64,000 nucleotides of DNA. It comes from Reyranella soli. GTDB taxonomy: Bacteria > Pseudomonadota > Alphaproteobacteria > Reyranellales > Reyranellaceae. The notes beneath the pieces are model-generated. The model did no database searches and was not told where the DNA came from. It saw only the letters and a program-made list of their open reading frames with translations. Position numbers and translations under genes: made by a program. The DNA lies in NCBI RefSeq assembly GCF_007992495.1, contig NZ_BKAJ01000030.1, positions 124,001-188,000 on the forward strand, in the 5' to 3' direction. This document shows positions 32,256 through 40,960 of this stretch, piece after piece. Positions within the stretch are counted from its first letter, which is position 1. Every line of letters begins with the position of its first letter.

Positions 32256-33402
32256 CGGCCACGCCCTCGAGCTCGGCCAATTGCGCTTCGATTGGCGAGC
32301 GGCGGCGCGACAGCCAGAGATAGAGGCCGCTTGCCAGGACAACGATGGTGATCAGGTCGAGCACGAACCAGATGACCTTGAGCGGCAGGCCGCCGTAATC
32401 GCCGAAATGGAGAGGCCGCGATACCTGGATCGCCCGCAGGTACCAGGGCAGGTCGACGACCATGGCAAGCTCGCCGCGCTCGGCATCGATCAGCACCGGC
32501 GTGAACAGCCGGCTGGTCAGCGGCGAGCTGCCCTTGGTCCACACCAGGTAATGATGCGGACTGCCGACGCGGTTGTTGGGGAACACGACGCTGGTCGGCG
32601 TCCGCCCCGGCAGCTCGCGCTGCACCAGCGTGTACGCGGCCTCGACCGACGACAGCCTGTCGAGCGGCGGCACCGGCCGTCCGCGGTGGGGCGCCAGCAT
32701 GGCCTGCACGTCGGTCCGCTGATAGAGCAGGAACAGCGGCCGCGAGAGTTCGTTCAGCACGCCGGTGACGCCCACTACCAGCACCCAGGCCATTGTCGCG
32801 ATGCCCATGAGGTTATGCAGGTCGAGCCAGCGCAGCCGCCTGCCCCGGCGCCATCGCACCGTGCCGAACTCGAGGCGCCGCATGAAGGGCGCGTAGAGCA
32901 CGACGCCGGAGACGACGGACGCCGCGAACACCAACCCTATGGCGCCGAGGAACAGCTCGCCGGGCAGGCCGGCGAACAGATCGCGATGGAGCCGCAGCAT
33001 GATGTCGAGGAAATCGGGACCGCTGGTCTCGGCAGGCTCGGTTTCCTTCAGGAGCTCACCGGTGCGCGCATCGAACTTGAGCAGCCGGGTCTGCGTCGGC
33101 AGCGCCGTCGGCGAGGGCAGCATGCCGACCGTGACCTTGGGCTCGTCGTCATCGACGAAGACGAACATCGGTACATGGTCGGGATGACGCCGGCGCGCCG
33201 CGGCGCCGATGGTGTCGAGGCTGGCCCGCGGCGTGTCGGCCGGCAGCGCCGCGTAAGGCGGGTCCTGGCTCAAAAGCTCGCGCAGCTCGTGCTTGAAGAT
33301 CAGCGGCAGGCCGGTCAGGCAGAACAGCAGCAGGAAGACGGCGCAGACCAAGCTGGTCCATTTGTGGACCGCAGCCCAACGCCTGAGCGAGCGGACATTC
33401 AT
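32245..33402 (-). CDS. PepSY-associated transmembrane protein (siderophore/iron reductase-like)
   Basis: A 385-aa inner-membrane protein starting RRWAAVHKWTSLVCAVFLLLFCLTGLPLIF, with four main hydrophobic helices (about 15-35, 150-172, 205-225, 345-365). Conserved histidines are in DIMLRLHRDLFAG and LDLHNLMGI, and two periplasmic PepSY-like domains lie between helices. Members are encoded with TonB receptors and are thought to reduce or release iron from siderophores in the periplasm. Its ATG shares a base with the stop of the receptor gene (TGATG). Confidence 0.88.
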   Translation of the reverse strand: MNVRSLRRWAAVHKWTSLVCAVFLLLFCLTGLPLIFKHELRELLSQDPPYAALPADTPRASLDTIGAAARRRHPDHVPMFVFVDDDEPKVTVGMLPSPTALPTQTRLLKFDARTGELLKETEPAETSGPDFLDIMLRLHRDLFAGLPGELFLGAIGLVFAASVVSGVVLYAPFMRRLEFGTVRWRRGRRLRWLDLHNLMGIATMAWVLVVGVTGVLNELSRPLFLLYQRTDVQAMLAPHRGRPVPPLDRLSSVEAAYTLVQRELPGRTPTSVVFPNNRVGSPHHYLVWTKGSSPLTSRLFTPVLIDAERGELAMVVDLPWYLRAIQVSRPLHFGDYGGLPLKVIWFVLDLITIVVLASGLYLWLSRRRSPIEAQLAELEGVADEA

Positions 33403-35819
33403 CAAAAGTCGGCGGAGAGCGACAGCAGGAAGGTGCGCGGCGCCCCCATGGCAAGGCCGAGCTCCGAGTTGGCCGACGCCCAGTAGTTCAGGTTGAACAG
33501 GTTCTCGACGTTGAAGCGCAGCGCAATCGGTTTGCCGTCCTTGCGCTCGAAGACGTAGCGCACGCCGGCATCGAAGCGCGTCCAGTTGGGGATGCTCTGG
33601 GTGTTGGCGGCGTCGAGATACTGCAGGCTGGTGTAGATCAGCCGCCCCGAGAAGGTGAGGCCGCGCAGGAACGAGGCGTCCCATTCGGCGCCGAGGTTGA
33701 GCTGCACATCGGGCACGCCGGTCGCCTTCAGGCCGTTGGTCAGGTTGGAGCCGGTGTCGAGCTGCCTGGCATTGAGCAGCGTGATGCCGCCCAGCGGACG
33801 AAATCCCTGGAACGGCTCGCCGAACATCATCCATTCCAGGCCTTGGTTACGCTGGGTGCCGCCGACGGCGAAGATCGCGGTCGACGGATTGGTGACGCCG
33901 AACGGCCGATCGATCTGGAACAGGCTGAAGGTCGTGGCGAACTTGCCGAGATCGAGCTTGGCGCCGATCTCGAGCTGCTGGGTCTTCTGCGGCGCAAAGA
34001 CGGTGCCAGCGTTGAGCGTACCCGCCGGCGCTGTCGGCCCCTGCTGCAAACCCTGGATGAAATTGCCGTACACCGCGAGATTGCTCAACGGCTTGGCGAT
34101 GAAACCGACAGCGGGCGAGAACGCGCTCTGGTCGTAGTACGAGGTCACCGCGCCCGTGGTCGGGCTGTAGTTGCCGACCTGGACGCGCTGCAGGCGGCCG
34201 CCAACGATGAACTGGATGCGCTCGTCGAACACCGAGATGATGTCGGCGATGCCGAACGTCGACAGCTCGACGGAGCTGGTCTTCGGTGGGTTGAGCGCCG
34301 CGACGTTGGGCTTGGCGATGAAGGTCGGCTGGTAGAGGTTTGACGAAATGGTCGCCACCACCGGGAAGAGCTGACCGCCCTCCAGCATGACGCGCGTGGC
34401 GTTGAGCGAGAGCGCGTGATGGATCGGGCCGGTGTCGGCGCGGCCGCGCACGCCGACCTCCTCGGTGTTGGCCTGCGACCAACCGGGGAAATTGAGCGGC
34501 GTTTCGGTCAGGTTGCCGTTGGCGCTGGTCACCGTAGCGAAGCCGGTCAGGGAGTTGAACTGCGACCAGCGCGCACCCGCCGCGCCATAGACCGTCCAAT
34601 CGGGCATGACGTCGTACTCGACACGCGTGGCGCCGAAGAGGTCGTTGTTCTGCTGGTAGGTCCAGGGCTGGAACCAGTTGGCAGTGCCTCCGGGCGCCAA
34701 CGGCACCGGCAGGCCTGCCGCAACGTAGGTGGCGCGCAGTGGCGAGTTGAAGGTCTGGCTCTGGTAACCGTAGTCGACCGCGGCGCGCAGGCGATCACCG
34801 CGATAGTCGAGGCCGAACACCGCCGCCCCCAACGCCTGGGTCTGGCGGTCGACCGGCGTGCTGCCGTTGCGATAGGTGCCGTTGAAGCGGACACCGAACG
34901 CCTGGTCATCGCCGAAGCGCCGTGAGATATCCGTCGTGCCACCGACCTGGCCGGCCGACGCATAGGTCGCCGTCACCCGGTTCAGCTCCTGCGCGGCCGC
35001 CCGCTTCGGGACAAGATTCACGGCGCCGCCGACGCTGCCGAAGGGCGGCATGCCGTTCATCATTGCGCTCGGTCCCTTCAGGATTTCCACACGCTCGAGG
35101 TAGTCGGGCGCGACCTGCAGCGTCGGCGCGATGCCGTAGAGGCCGCCGAAGGACATGTCGTAGTTGTTGAAGGAGAAGCCTCGGATCATCAGGGCCGAGT
35201 TGTAGCCGACGGCCGGCCAGGCGTTGCGCACCGAGGGGTCGTTGGCAGCGACGTCGGCGATGCTGCGCGCCTGCTGGTTCTGCATCAGCGTCGAGGTGTA
35301 GGCAGACTGGTTGAAGGGCGTATCCATGAAGTCGCGTTCGCCCAGGAAGCCGACCTGCGCCCCTTTCGCGACCTGCCCGCCGGCATAGGGCGGCGGCAGG
35401 TTGTCGATCACGGCCTGCGGCGGCACGCCGGCCTGCACGCGCACCGGATCGAGCTGCACTGCGCCGGACGTGCCGCTGCCCGTCGCCACCCGTTCGAGAA
35501 CGACGGTGTTGGCCTCGCTGAACCGCCAGCTGACGCCCGATCCGGCGAGCAGGGCGTTCAGGGCCTGGGCGATGGTGTAGTTGCCGGAAAGGCCTGCGGT
35601 GCGCTTGCCGGCAAGATCGCCCGACGCGCCCATCAGGCGGATACCGGCCTGGTCGGCGAGCCGCGTCATTGCCGTGTCGAGATCCTGCGGCGGGATATCG
35701 AAGTGCACGGTGCGCGGCGCCTGCCCCTGCTCCGTCGTCGGCGACTGAGCCAGTGCCGACGAGCCGAAGCCCACACTCATCGCCGCTGCCAGCGCAACCC
35801 AAGCTCCCCGCCGTACCAT
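33402..35819 (-). CDS. TonB-dependent siderophore receptor with N-terminal signalling domain
   Basis: An 805-aa outer-membrane receptor. A signal peptide (to about residue 24, ALA-Q) is followed by an STN domain (FDIPPQDLDTAMTRLADQAGIRLMGASGDLAGKRTAGLSGNYTIAQALNALLAGSGV), a plug domain (SIADVAANDPSVRNAW, MIRGFSFNNYDMSFGGLYGI, LERVEILKGPSAMMNGMPPFGSVGGAVNLVPKRA) and a 22-strand barrel ending ...RTFLLSLSADF. It belongs to the FpvA/FhuE-like ferric siderophore receptors. The STN domain signals to FecR, which is encoded next. The start at 35819 (ATG) fits the signal peptide. Confidence 0.95.
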   Translation of the reverse strand: MVRRGAWVALAAAMSVGFGSSALAQSPTTEQGQAPRTVHFDIPPQDLDTAMTRLADQAGIRLMGASGDLAGKRTAGLSGNYTIAQALNALLAGSGVSWRFSEANTVVLERVATGSGTSGAVQLDPVRVQAGVPPQAVIDNLPPPYAGGQVAKGAQVGFLGERDFMDTPFNQSAYTSTLMQNQQARSIADVAANDPSVRNAWPAVGYNSALMIRGFSFNNYDMSFGGLYGIAPTLQVAPDYLERVEILKGPSAMMNGMPPFGSVGGAVNLVPKRAAAQELNRVTATYASAGQVGGTTDISRRFGDDQAFGVRFNGTYRNGSTPVDRQTQALGAAVFGLDYRGDRLRAAVDYGYQSQTFNSPLRATYVAAGLPVPLAPGGTANWFQPWTYQQNNDLFGATRVEYDVMPDWTVYGAAGARWSQFNSLTGFATVTSANGNLTETPLNFPGWSQANTEEVGVRGRADTGPIHHALSLNATRVMLEGGQLFPVVATISSNLYQPTFIAKPNVAALNPPKTSSVELSTFGIADIISVFDERIQFIVGGRLQRVQVGNYSPTTGAVTSYYDQSAFSPAVGFIAKPLSNLAVYGNFIQGLQQGPTAPAGTLNAGTVFAPQKTQQLEIGAKLDLGKFATTFSLFQIDRPFGVTNPSTAIFAVGGTQRNQGLEWMMFGEPFQGFRPLGGITLLNARQLDTGSNLTNGLKATGVPDVQLNLGAEWDASFLRGLTFSGRLIYTSLQYLDAANTQSIPNWTRFDAGVRYVFERKDGKPIALRFNVENLFNLNYWASANSELGLAMGAPRTFLLSLSADF

Positions 35820-35901
35820 CTCGCCCTCGATGTCTCGCACGATCCTGGGACGAATCGACGACGGCGGACTTGCAGTGACGGGAGCAAAAAAAAACTTGCG
35901 A

Positions 35902-36891
35902 TCAGCGGATGATGGTGAACAACGGCATCTGGACGACCCGCGCCTTGGTCGTCTCCTCGATGGTGCGCAGGATGCGATCGGTGTCGTCGAGGTCGAACAC
36001 GCCGGTGACTTCCAGCGTCTTGAGCCGGTCGCCAAGGATCACGATCCGGCCGGTACGGTAGCGCTCCAGCTCGGCGACGACGTTCTCCAGCGGACGACGG
36101 TTGAAGATGAGCTTGCCGCGCTGCCAGGCGGTCGCCGCGTCGACGTCGACCACGCGCAGCTTGAAGCCGTCGCTCTCGCTCACATCCAGCTGCTGGCCCG
36201 CCACGACCCTGATCGACGGGCGGTCGCCCATCTTCACCTCGACCGTTCCCTCGCTCACCGTGACGTTCTCGAAGACACGCTTGAGGCGCACGACGAAGGC
36301 CGTGCCGACGGCCCTCACCTCGACGTCGCCGGCGACGACGATGAAGGGACGAGCGGCATCCTTGGCGACCTCGAACAGCGCCTCGCCGTCATGCAGCACG
36401 AGGCGGCGCTCCTGGGCGGAATAGTCGACCGAGACGGCCGTCGCGGTGTTGAGGACGACGACCGAGCTGTCCGCCAGCGCCACCCGCTTGCGACCGCCGA
36501 CGGCCGTCGCATGGTCGGCATAGAGTCCGGACAGGGGGCCGAGCGCCGGCAGGGCGACGGCCACGGCGGCAACCGACGCGGCCGCAGCGCCGGCGAACAA
36601 GACACGTCGCCCGACCGGATGGCGGCGCACCGATCCGGCAGACAGCGGCGTGCCTTGGCGGCGAAGCTCATCGGCCTGGCGGGTTTCGCCGACGGCATGC
36701 AACAGCACCTCGGCCTCGACGGCCGCCGCCTCGTGCGCCGTCGAGCTCTGGCGCCAGCGCTGGAAAGCCAGGCGATCCGTCGCGGTCGCGCGTCCCGAGC
36801 CCAGGCGGACCAGCCAGTCGATGGCCTCGTCGCTCAGCCGCCGGCCGGCGCCGTCCTCGGCCATCAGCGGCCCCTGCTTCTCTTCCGACAT
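35902..36891 (-). CDS. FecR-family anti-sigma/sigma regulator
   Basis: A 329-aa inner-membrane protein. The cytoplasmic N-terminus has the FecR_N pattern (LSDEAIDWLVRLGSGRATATDRLAFQRWRQSSTAHEAAA). One membrane helix lies near residue 90 (RRVLFAGAAAASVAAVAVALPAL). The periplasmic FecR domain follows (VALADSSVVVLNTATAVSVDYSAQERRLVLHDGEALFEVA and VRAVGTAFVVR), and an STN-like C-terminus (FNRRPLENVVAELERYRTGRIVI). It transmits the state of the receptor to the sigma factor. ATG 36891 is preferred; a GTG at 36942 would add 17 residues. Confidence 0.93.
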   Translation of the reverse strand: MSEEKQGPLMAEDGAGRRLSDEAIDWLVRLGSGRATATDRLAFQRWRQSSTAHEAAAVEAEVLLHAVGETRQADELRRQGTPLSAGSVRRHPVGRRVLFAGAAAASVAAVAVALPALGPLSGLYADHATAVGGRKRVALADSSVVVLNTATAVSVDYSAQERRLVLHDGEALFEVAKDAARPFIVVAGDVEVRAVGTAFVVRLKRVFENVTVSEGTVEVKMGDRPSIRVVAGQQLDVSESDGFKLRVVDVDAATAWQRGKLIFNRRPLENVVAELERYRTGRIVILGDRLKTLEVTGVFDLDDTDRILRTIEETTKARVVQMPLFTIIR

Positions 36892-36966
36892 GCAACAACC
36901 TGAGCGATGGATGGCCTCGTCACAAAGACGATTCTGCTGCACCGGCCTTGCAGCGGCGACGATAAA

Positions 36967-37491
36967 CTATTCGTTATCGCCGCGGTCCAGGCGGTCGCGG
37001 CAGTGCTGCAGAGCCTGGGCGATGTACTTGGCCACCATGCTTTCCGAGACGCCGAGCCGTCGCGCGATCTCGGCGAAGGTCCGGCCCTCCACCCGGTTGA
37101 GCAGCAGCGCCAGGCGCGGCCTGGGCGGCAGCTCGTCCAGCGCCGCTTCGAGGCGACGCAGCCGTTGCCGGGCGATCGCGTGCGTCTCCTGCGACGGCGT
37201 GGGATCGGCCACGGCGTCGGCCGCCTCGAGGTAGATGAAGTCGTTGGCGACCCGGCCGTCGCGCCGCAAGGTGTCGACCGCGAGGTTGCCGGCGACCCGG
37301 TAGACATAGGCCCGCGGATTGCGGATCTCGCCGCCGACAGGGCCGAGGGCGGCGAGCTTGACGTAGGTATCCTGGGCGAGGTCGGCGGCGCGCTCGGCAT
37401 CACCACCGGTCCGCCGCGTCAGGAAACGCAGCAGATCCCGGTAATTGTCGCGAAAGCTCGCGAGCAGCGTCGATACGTCCTGTCGCCCCAT
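36967..37491 (-). CDS. ECF sigma factor, FecI type
   Basis: A 174-aa sigma-70 family protein of the iron-uptake ECF group. Region 2 is YRDLLRFLTRRTGGDAERAADLAQDTYVKLA with RNPRAYVYRVAGNLAVDTLRR, and region 4 is ALDELPPRPRLALLLNRVEGRTFAEIARRLGVSESMVAKYIAQALQHCRDRL. First gene of the operon sigma - FecR - receptor - PepSY - small membrane protein. It should direct transcription of the receptor gene when the siderophore is bound. A perfect Fur-like palindrome lies 36 bases upstream of its start. Confidence 0.94.
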   Translation of the reverse strand: MGRQDVSTLLASFRDNYRDLLRFLTRRTGGDAERAADLAQDTYVKLAALGPVGGEIRNPRAYVYRVAGNLAVDTLRRDGRVANDFIYLEAADAVADPTPSQETHAIARQRLRRLEAALDELPPRPRLALLLNRVEGRTFAEIARRLGVSESMVAKYIAQALQHCRDRLDRGDNE

Positions 37492-37527
37492 CGTCCCTGC
37501 CGGTGTGGTCCGACAGGTCTATATCGA

Positions 37528-37544
37528 TTGCGAATGCTTCGCAA
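37528..37544. promoter_or_regulatory. Fur-box-like palindrome before the ECF sigma gene
   Basis: TTGCGAA-TGC-TTCGCAA is a perfect 7-bp dyad with a 3-base centre. It lies 36 bases before the sigma factor start, in the expected promoter position, and fits the form of Fur/Irr-type iron boxes. It would make the whole siderophore operon iron-repressed. Confidence 0.7.
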
Positions 37545-37593
37545 CCGCAATGCCGACCGTGGAGCCGCCGCCGGCATCAGGAGCGCTTACGGC

Positions 37594-38298
37594 TCAGCGG
37601 CCGAGATACGAGCGCAAGACTTCGTCATTGTCGACGAGACCTGCGGCTGGACCTGAGAAGGTAATCTCGCCGCCCTGCAGGATGTGCGCGCTCTCGGCGA
37701 CCGCAGCAGCGACGCCGATGTTCTGTTCGACCAGGAGGATCGTGAGGCCGCGCCTGTTGAGCGCCAGGATCGTATCCACCATGTCGCCGACGATGGTCGG
37801 GGCGAGTCCCGCCGAAGGCTCGTCCATCAGGAGGCAGCGTGGCCGCGCCATCAGCGCGCGGCCGATGGCCACCATCTGCTGCTCGCCGCCGCTCAGGCTG
37901 CCGGCGCGGCGTTTCCTCACCGCCGCCAGCTTGGGAAACATCGCGTAGACCTCGTCCAGGTCGGCGCGCATCGCCCCCCAGTCCCGACGGGTGGCCGCAC
38001 CCAGCTCCAGATTGTCCTGGACGGACATGCTGGGCCAGACCTCGCGCCCCTGCGGCACCTGGACGATGCCGCGGCGAACCATGTTGTCGGCCGAGAGGCC
38101 CGCGCATTCCTTGCCCTCGAACAGGATGGAGCCGCCGCTGCAGCGCACCACTCCGGACAGGGTGTTCAGCATCGTCGTCTTGCCCGAGCCGTTGCCGCCG
38201 AGCAGGGCGACGATCTTTCCGGCCGGCACCTCGAAGGTGACGTCGCGCAGGACCTGCGTGATCCCGTACGAGACCTTAAGATGCTGAATGGCGAGCAC
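37594..38298 (-). CDS. Branched-chain amino acid-type ABC ATPase, LivF type
   Basis: A 234-aa ATPase. Walker A GGNGSGKTT, signature LSGGEQQMVAIGRALM, Walker B CLLMDEPSAGLAP, typical of LivF; the ending ILQGGEITFSGPAAGLVDNDEVLRSYLG is also characteristic. A GTG start at 38298 overlaps the upstream LivG stop region by 23 bases and gives the normal N-terminus LAIQHLKVSYGITQVL. Last gene of the island's first importer (livKHMGF order, 42145-37594). Confidence 0.93.
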   Translation of the reverse strand: MLAIQHLKVSYGITQVLRDVTFEVPAGKIVALLGGNGSGKTTMLNTLSGVVRCSGGSILFEGKECAGLSADNMVRRGIVQVPQGREVWPSMSVQDNLELGAATRRDWGAMRADLDEVYAMFPKLAAVRKRRAGSLSGGEQQMVAIGRALMARPRCLLMDEPSAGLAPTIVGDMVDTILALNRRGLTILLVEQNIGVAAAVAESAHILQGGEITFSGPAAGLVDNDEVLRSYLGR

Positions 38299-39067
38299 GA
38301 AGTTCCTTCCCGAGATAGGCTTCGATGACTCCGGGGTCGTTGCGCACCGCGTCCGGCGTTCCCTCGGCAATGCGCCGGCCGGAACTCAGCACCGTCACCT
38401 GATCGCAGACATCCATCACGAGGCGGATGACGTGCTCGATGAGGATGAGCGTGACGCCTTTTTCATCGCGAATCCGGCGCAGCAGAGTATCGAACTCGGC
38501 CAGCCGATTGAGGCTGAGGCCGACCGCCGGCTCGTCCAGCAGCACGACCTTCGGGTCGCTGATCAGGGTCCGGGCGATCTCAATGACGCGTTGCTGCCCG
38601 AAGGAAAGGGCCGACGCCGGCCGATCAGCGAACGCCGACATGCCGATGAATTCGAGGGCCTGGCGGGCGGCTTCCTCGGCGGCCTCCTCTTCCTCCCGGT
38701 AGCGGCGCAGATTGAGGCTGGCGGCGACGAAGCCGGCCGTGGTGCGGTGGTGCAGCCCCGTCATGAGGTTCTCCAGCACCGTCATGCCGCGAAACAGCTG
38801 CGACGTCTGGAAGGTTCGGCCAAGGCCGAGCCGCGCGATCGCGCTCGGCTTGCGCCCGACGATGGATACGCCGTCGAGCAGCACGTCGCCTTGATGCGGG
38901 GGGTGAATGCCGCAGATGACGTTGAGCATCGTCGTCTTGCCCGCACCGTTGGGGCCAATCAGGCCCCTGATCTCGCCGGGCTTGACGTCGAGGTCGATGC
39001 CGTCGAGCACCTTCACGCCGCCGAAGCTCACCGACACGCCGCGGACGGAAAGCAGCGCCTCGTTCAC
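38276..39067 (-). CDS. Branched-chain amino acid-type ABC ATPase, LivG type
   Basis: A 263-aa ATPase with Walker A GPNGAGKTT, the LivG signature LSFGQQRVIEIARTL and Walker B VVLLDEPAVGLS, plus the LivG C-terminus AYLGKELRARH. A GTG start overlaps the LivM stop in a GTGA (39064-39067). It forms the motor with LivF. The longer frame upstream is a shadow of LivM. Confidence 0.93.
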   Translation of the reverse strand: MNEALLSVRGVSVSFGGVKVLDGIDLDVKPGEIRGLIGPNGAGKTTMLNVICGIHPPHQGDVLLDGVSIVGRKPSAIARLGLGRTFQTSQLFRGMTVLENLMTGLHHRTTAGFVAASLNLRRYREEEEAAEEAARQALEFIGMSAFADRPASALSFGQQRVIEIARTLISDPKVVLLDEPAVGLSLNRLAEFDTLLRRIRDEKGVTLILIEHVIRLVMDVCDQVTVLSSGRRIAEGTPDAVRNDPGVIEAYLGKELRARHSAS

Positions 39068-40071
39068 GGCCGAACCTCGCTGCTCTCCGACGTCGCAGCG
39101 ACCGGCGGACGCCTGCTCGCCCGGGCGCGATGCAACGGCTCTTCCCAGCCGCGAACCTTCTCCTTGAGGTAGCCGATGATGCCGCCTGGCATGAAGAGAA
39201 TGAAACCGACGAGGATCGCGCCGAAGGCGATCTCCTGGACGCCCTTCACCTTGCGCAGCGCCTCGAGAACGAAGACGAGCGTCCCCGCGCCCAGGACCGA
39301 GCCGACGATCGAGCCGAGGCCGCCGACGATGATCATCGCCTTGTGGATCACCATCTGGAACAGGTCGAAGCCTTCCGGCGACACGAAGTTCAGCATCGCC
39401 GAATAGAGGCCTCCGGCGATGCCCGCGTAGAAACCGCTGATCCCGAAGGCGAGCGCCTTGTAGCGCAGCAGGTCGACGCCGAGAGATTCGGCGGCGATCT
39501 CGCCGTCGCGGACCGCGACGAAGGCCCGGCCGATGCGGGAACGCACGAGATTCTGCGCCAGGGCGAAGAGCACCATCACCAGGATCAGGCTCAGGTAATA
39601 CAGTCCCAGCGTCTTCGAGATCGGCAGCGGCGCGAAGGAAATGGGCGGCGTCTTGAAGCCGCCGGCGCCGAACGTCACCGGCTCCCAGTTCAGGAACACC
39701 CATTGCGTGAACTGGGCGAAGGCCAGGGTGGAGAGCGCGAGGTAGAGTCCGCTGAGCCGCAGCGCCGGCAGCGATATGGCAAGGCCGACCATGGTCGCGA
39801 TCAATGCGCCGAGCGGGAACGCCAGCCAGAACGGCCAGCCGAAATGGACCTGGAGCAGGCCGGTGCCATAGGCGCCGATGCCGAACATCGCGGCATTGGC
39901 GAAGGCGAGCTGGCCCGCATAGCCCACCAGGATGTTGAGTCCGATCGCCAGCAGAACGTAGATGAGGATCGTGTTGGCAACGAACAGGTAATAGGCGTTG
40001 AGGAACGTCGGCGCCACGGCGGCGAACAGGAGCATCGCCACCAGCACGTTGCGTCTGCCGAACAGCGCCAT
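39064..40071 (-). CDS. Branched-chain amino acid-type ABC permease, LivM type
   Basis: A 335-aa inner-membrane protein with 8-9 helices. Typical parts are YVLLAIGLNILVGYAGQLAFANAAMFGIGAYGTGLLQV and the EAA-like loop RSRIGRAFVAVRDGEIAAESLGVDLLRYKALAFGISGFYAGIAGGLYS. It lies 1 base after the LivH stop, so the permease genes are cotranslated. It forms the pore with LivH. Confidence 0.93.
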   Translation of the reverse strand: MALFGRRNVLVAMLLFAAVAPTFLNAYYLFVANTILIYVLLAIGLNILVGYAGQLAFANAAMFGIGAYGTGLLQVHFGWPFWLAFPLGALIATMVGLAISLPALRLSGLYLALSTLAFAQFTQWVFLNWEPVTFGAGGFKTPPISFAPLPISKTLGLYYLSLILVMVLFALAQNLVRSRIGRAFVAVRDGEIAAESLGVDLLRYKALAFGISGFYAGIAGGLYSAMLNFVSPEGFDLFQMVIHKAMIIVGGLGSIVGSVLGAGTLVFVLEALRKVKGVQEIAFGAILVGFILFMPGGIIGYLKEKVRGWEEPLHRARASRRPPVAATSESSEVRP

Positions 40072-40072
40072 G

Positions 40073-40954
40073 TCAGACCCGACGAAAGCGCGTGGAGCCG
40101 AGCAACCCGGTCGGGCGCACCACGAGCACGAACATGATGACGATGAAGGCCGAGACCTCGATGAAGCTCGAATGGAGGTAGCCGCCGGCCAGCGACTCGA
40201 TGATGCCGATGGAAATGCCTCCGAGCACCGCGCCCGGCAGGCTGGTCAGGCCGCCCAGCACCGCCGCAGCGAATCCCTTGATGAAGAAGGAGAAACCCAT
40301 GTCGGGATAGAGCAGCGTAAGCGGCGCCATCAGCGCGGCAGCCGCGCCCGCGATGGCGGCGCCCGTTCCGAAGGACAGCATGTAGATGCGATCGATACGG
40401 ATGCCGGCGAGGGTCGCGGCCTTGGCATTGTCGGCGGTGGCCTGCATCATCTTGCCGGCGCGCGTCAGGCGAAAAAAAGCAGCGAAGGCCACCATGATGA
40501 CGATCGAGCCGGCGAGCACGGCGAGCTGTTGCGGGATCACCATGATGCCGCCGATCATGATCGGTTCTGGAGACGTAATGGGCGGGAATGGCAGATAGTC
40601 GCCCTTCCCTCCCCAGATGACGCGAGCCGTGCCGCGCAGCATGAACGCGATGCCGATCGTGGCGAGGACGAGGCTGATGATGTTCGCATTCTTGAGCGGC
40701 CGGAAGGCGATCAGATCGGTCGCCGCCCCCAGCAGGAAACCGAAGGCAACCGCCGCCAGCAGCGACGGCAGATAGGGCACGCCCATCTGCACGTGCAACA
40801 TCCAGGCGACGAAGCCCGAGAACATGAACAGCTCGCCGTGAGCGAAGTTGATCACGGCGGTGGCCTTGTTCACCACCACGATGCCGAGCGCGATTAGGGC
40901 GTAGAGAGAACCCGTCGTCAGTCCGCTCAGCAGTAGATAGACCAGCAGCTCCAA
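40073..40954 (-). CDS. Branched-chain amino acid-type ABC permease, LivH type
   Basis: A 293-aa permease starting MELLVYLLLSGLTTGSLYALIALGIVVVNKATAVINFAHGELFMF, the standard LivH N-terminus. The loop LTRAGKMMQATADNAKAATLAGIRIDRIYMLSFGTGAAIAGAAAAL is the coupling region. It lies 6 bases behind the binding-protein gene stop at 40961. Substrate is set by the binding protein and is probably not a branched-chain amino acid, given the neighbouring catabolic genes. Confidence 0.93.
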   Translation of the reverse strand: MELLVYLLLSGLTTGSLYALIALGIVVVNKATAVINFAHGELFMFSGFVAWMLHVQMGVPYLPSLLAAVAFGFLLGAATDLIAFRPLKNANIISLVLATIGIAFMLRGTARVIWGGKGDYLPFPPITSPEPIMIGGIMVIPQQLAVLAGSIVIMVAFAAFFRLTRAGKMMQATADNAKAATLAGIRIDRIYMLSFGTGAAIAGAAAALMAPLTLLYPDMGFSFFIKGFAAAVLGGLTSLPGAVLGGISIGIIESLAGGYLHSSFIEVSAFIVIMFVLVVRPTGLLGSTRFRRV

Positions 40955-40960
40955 GAGGTT

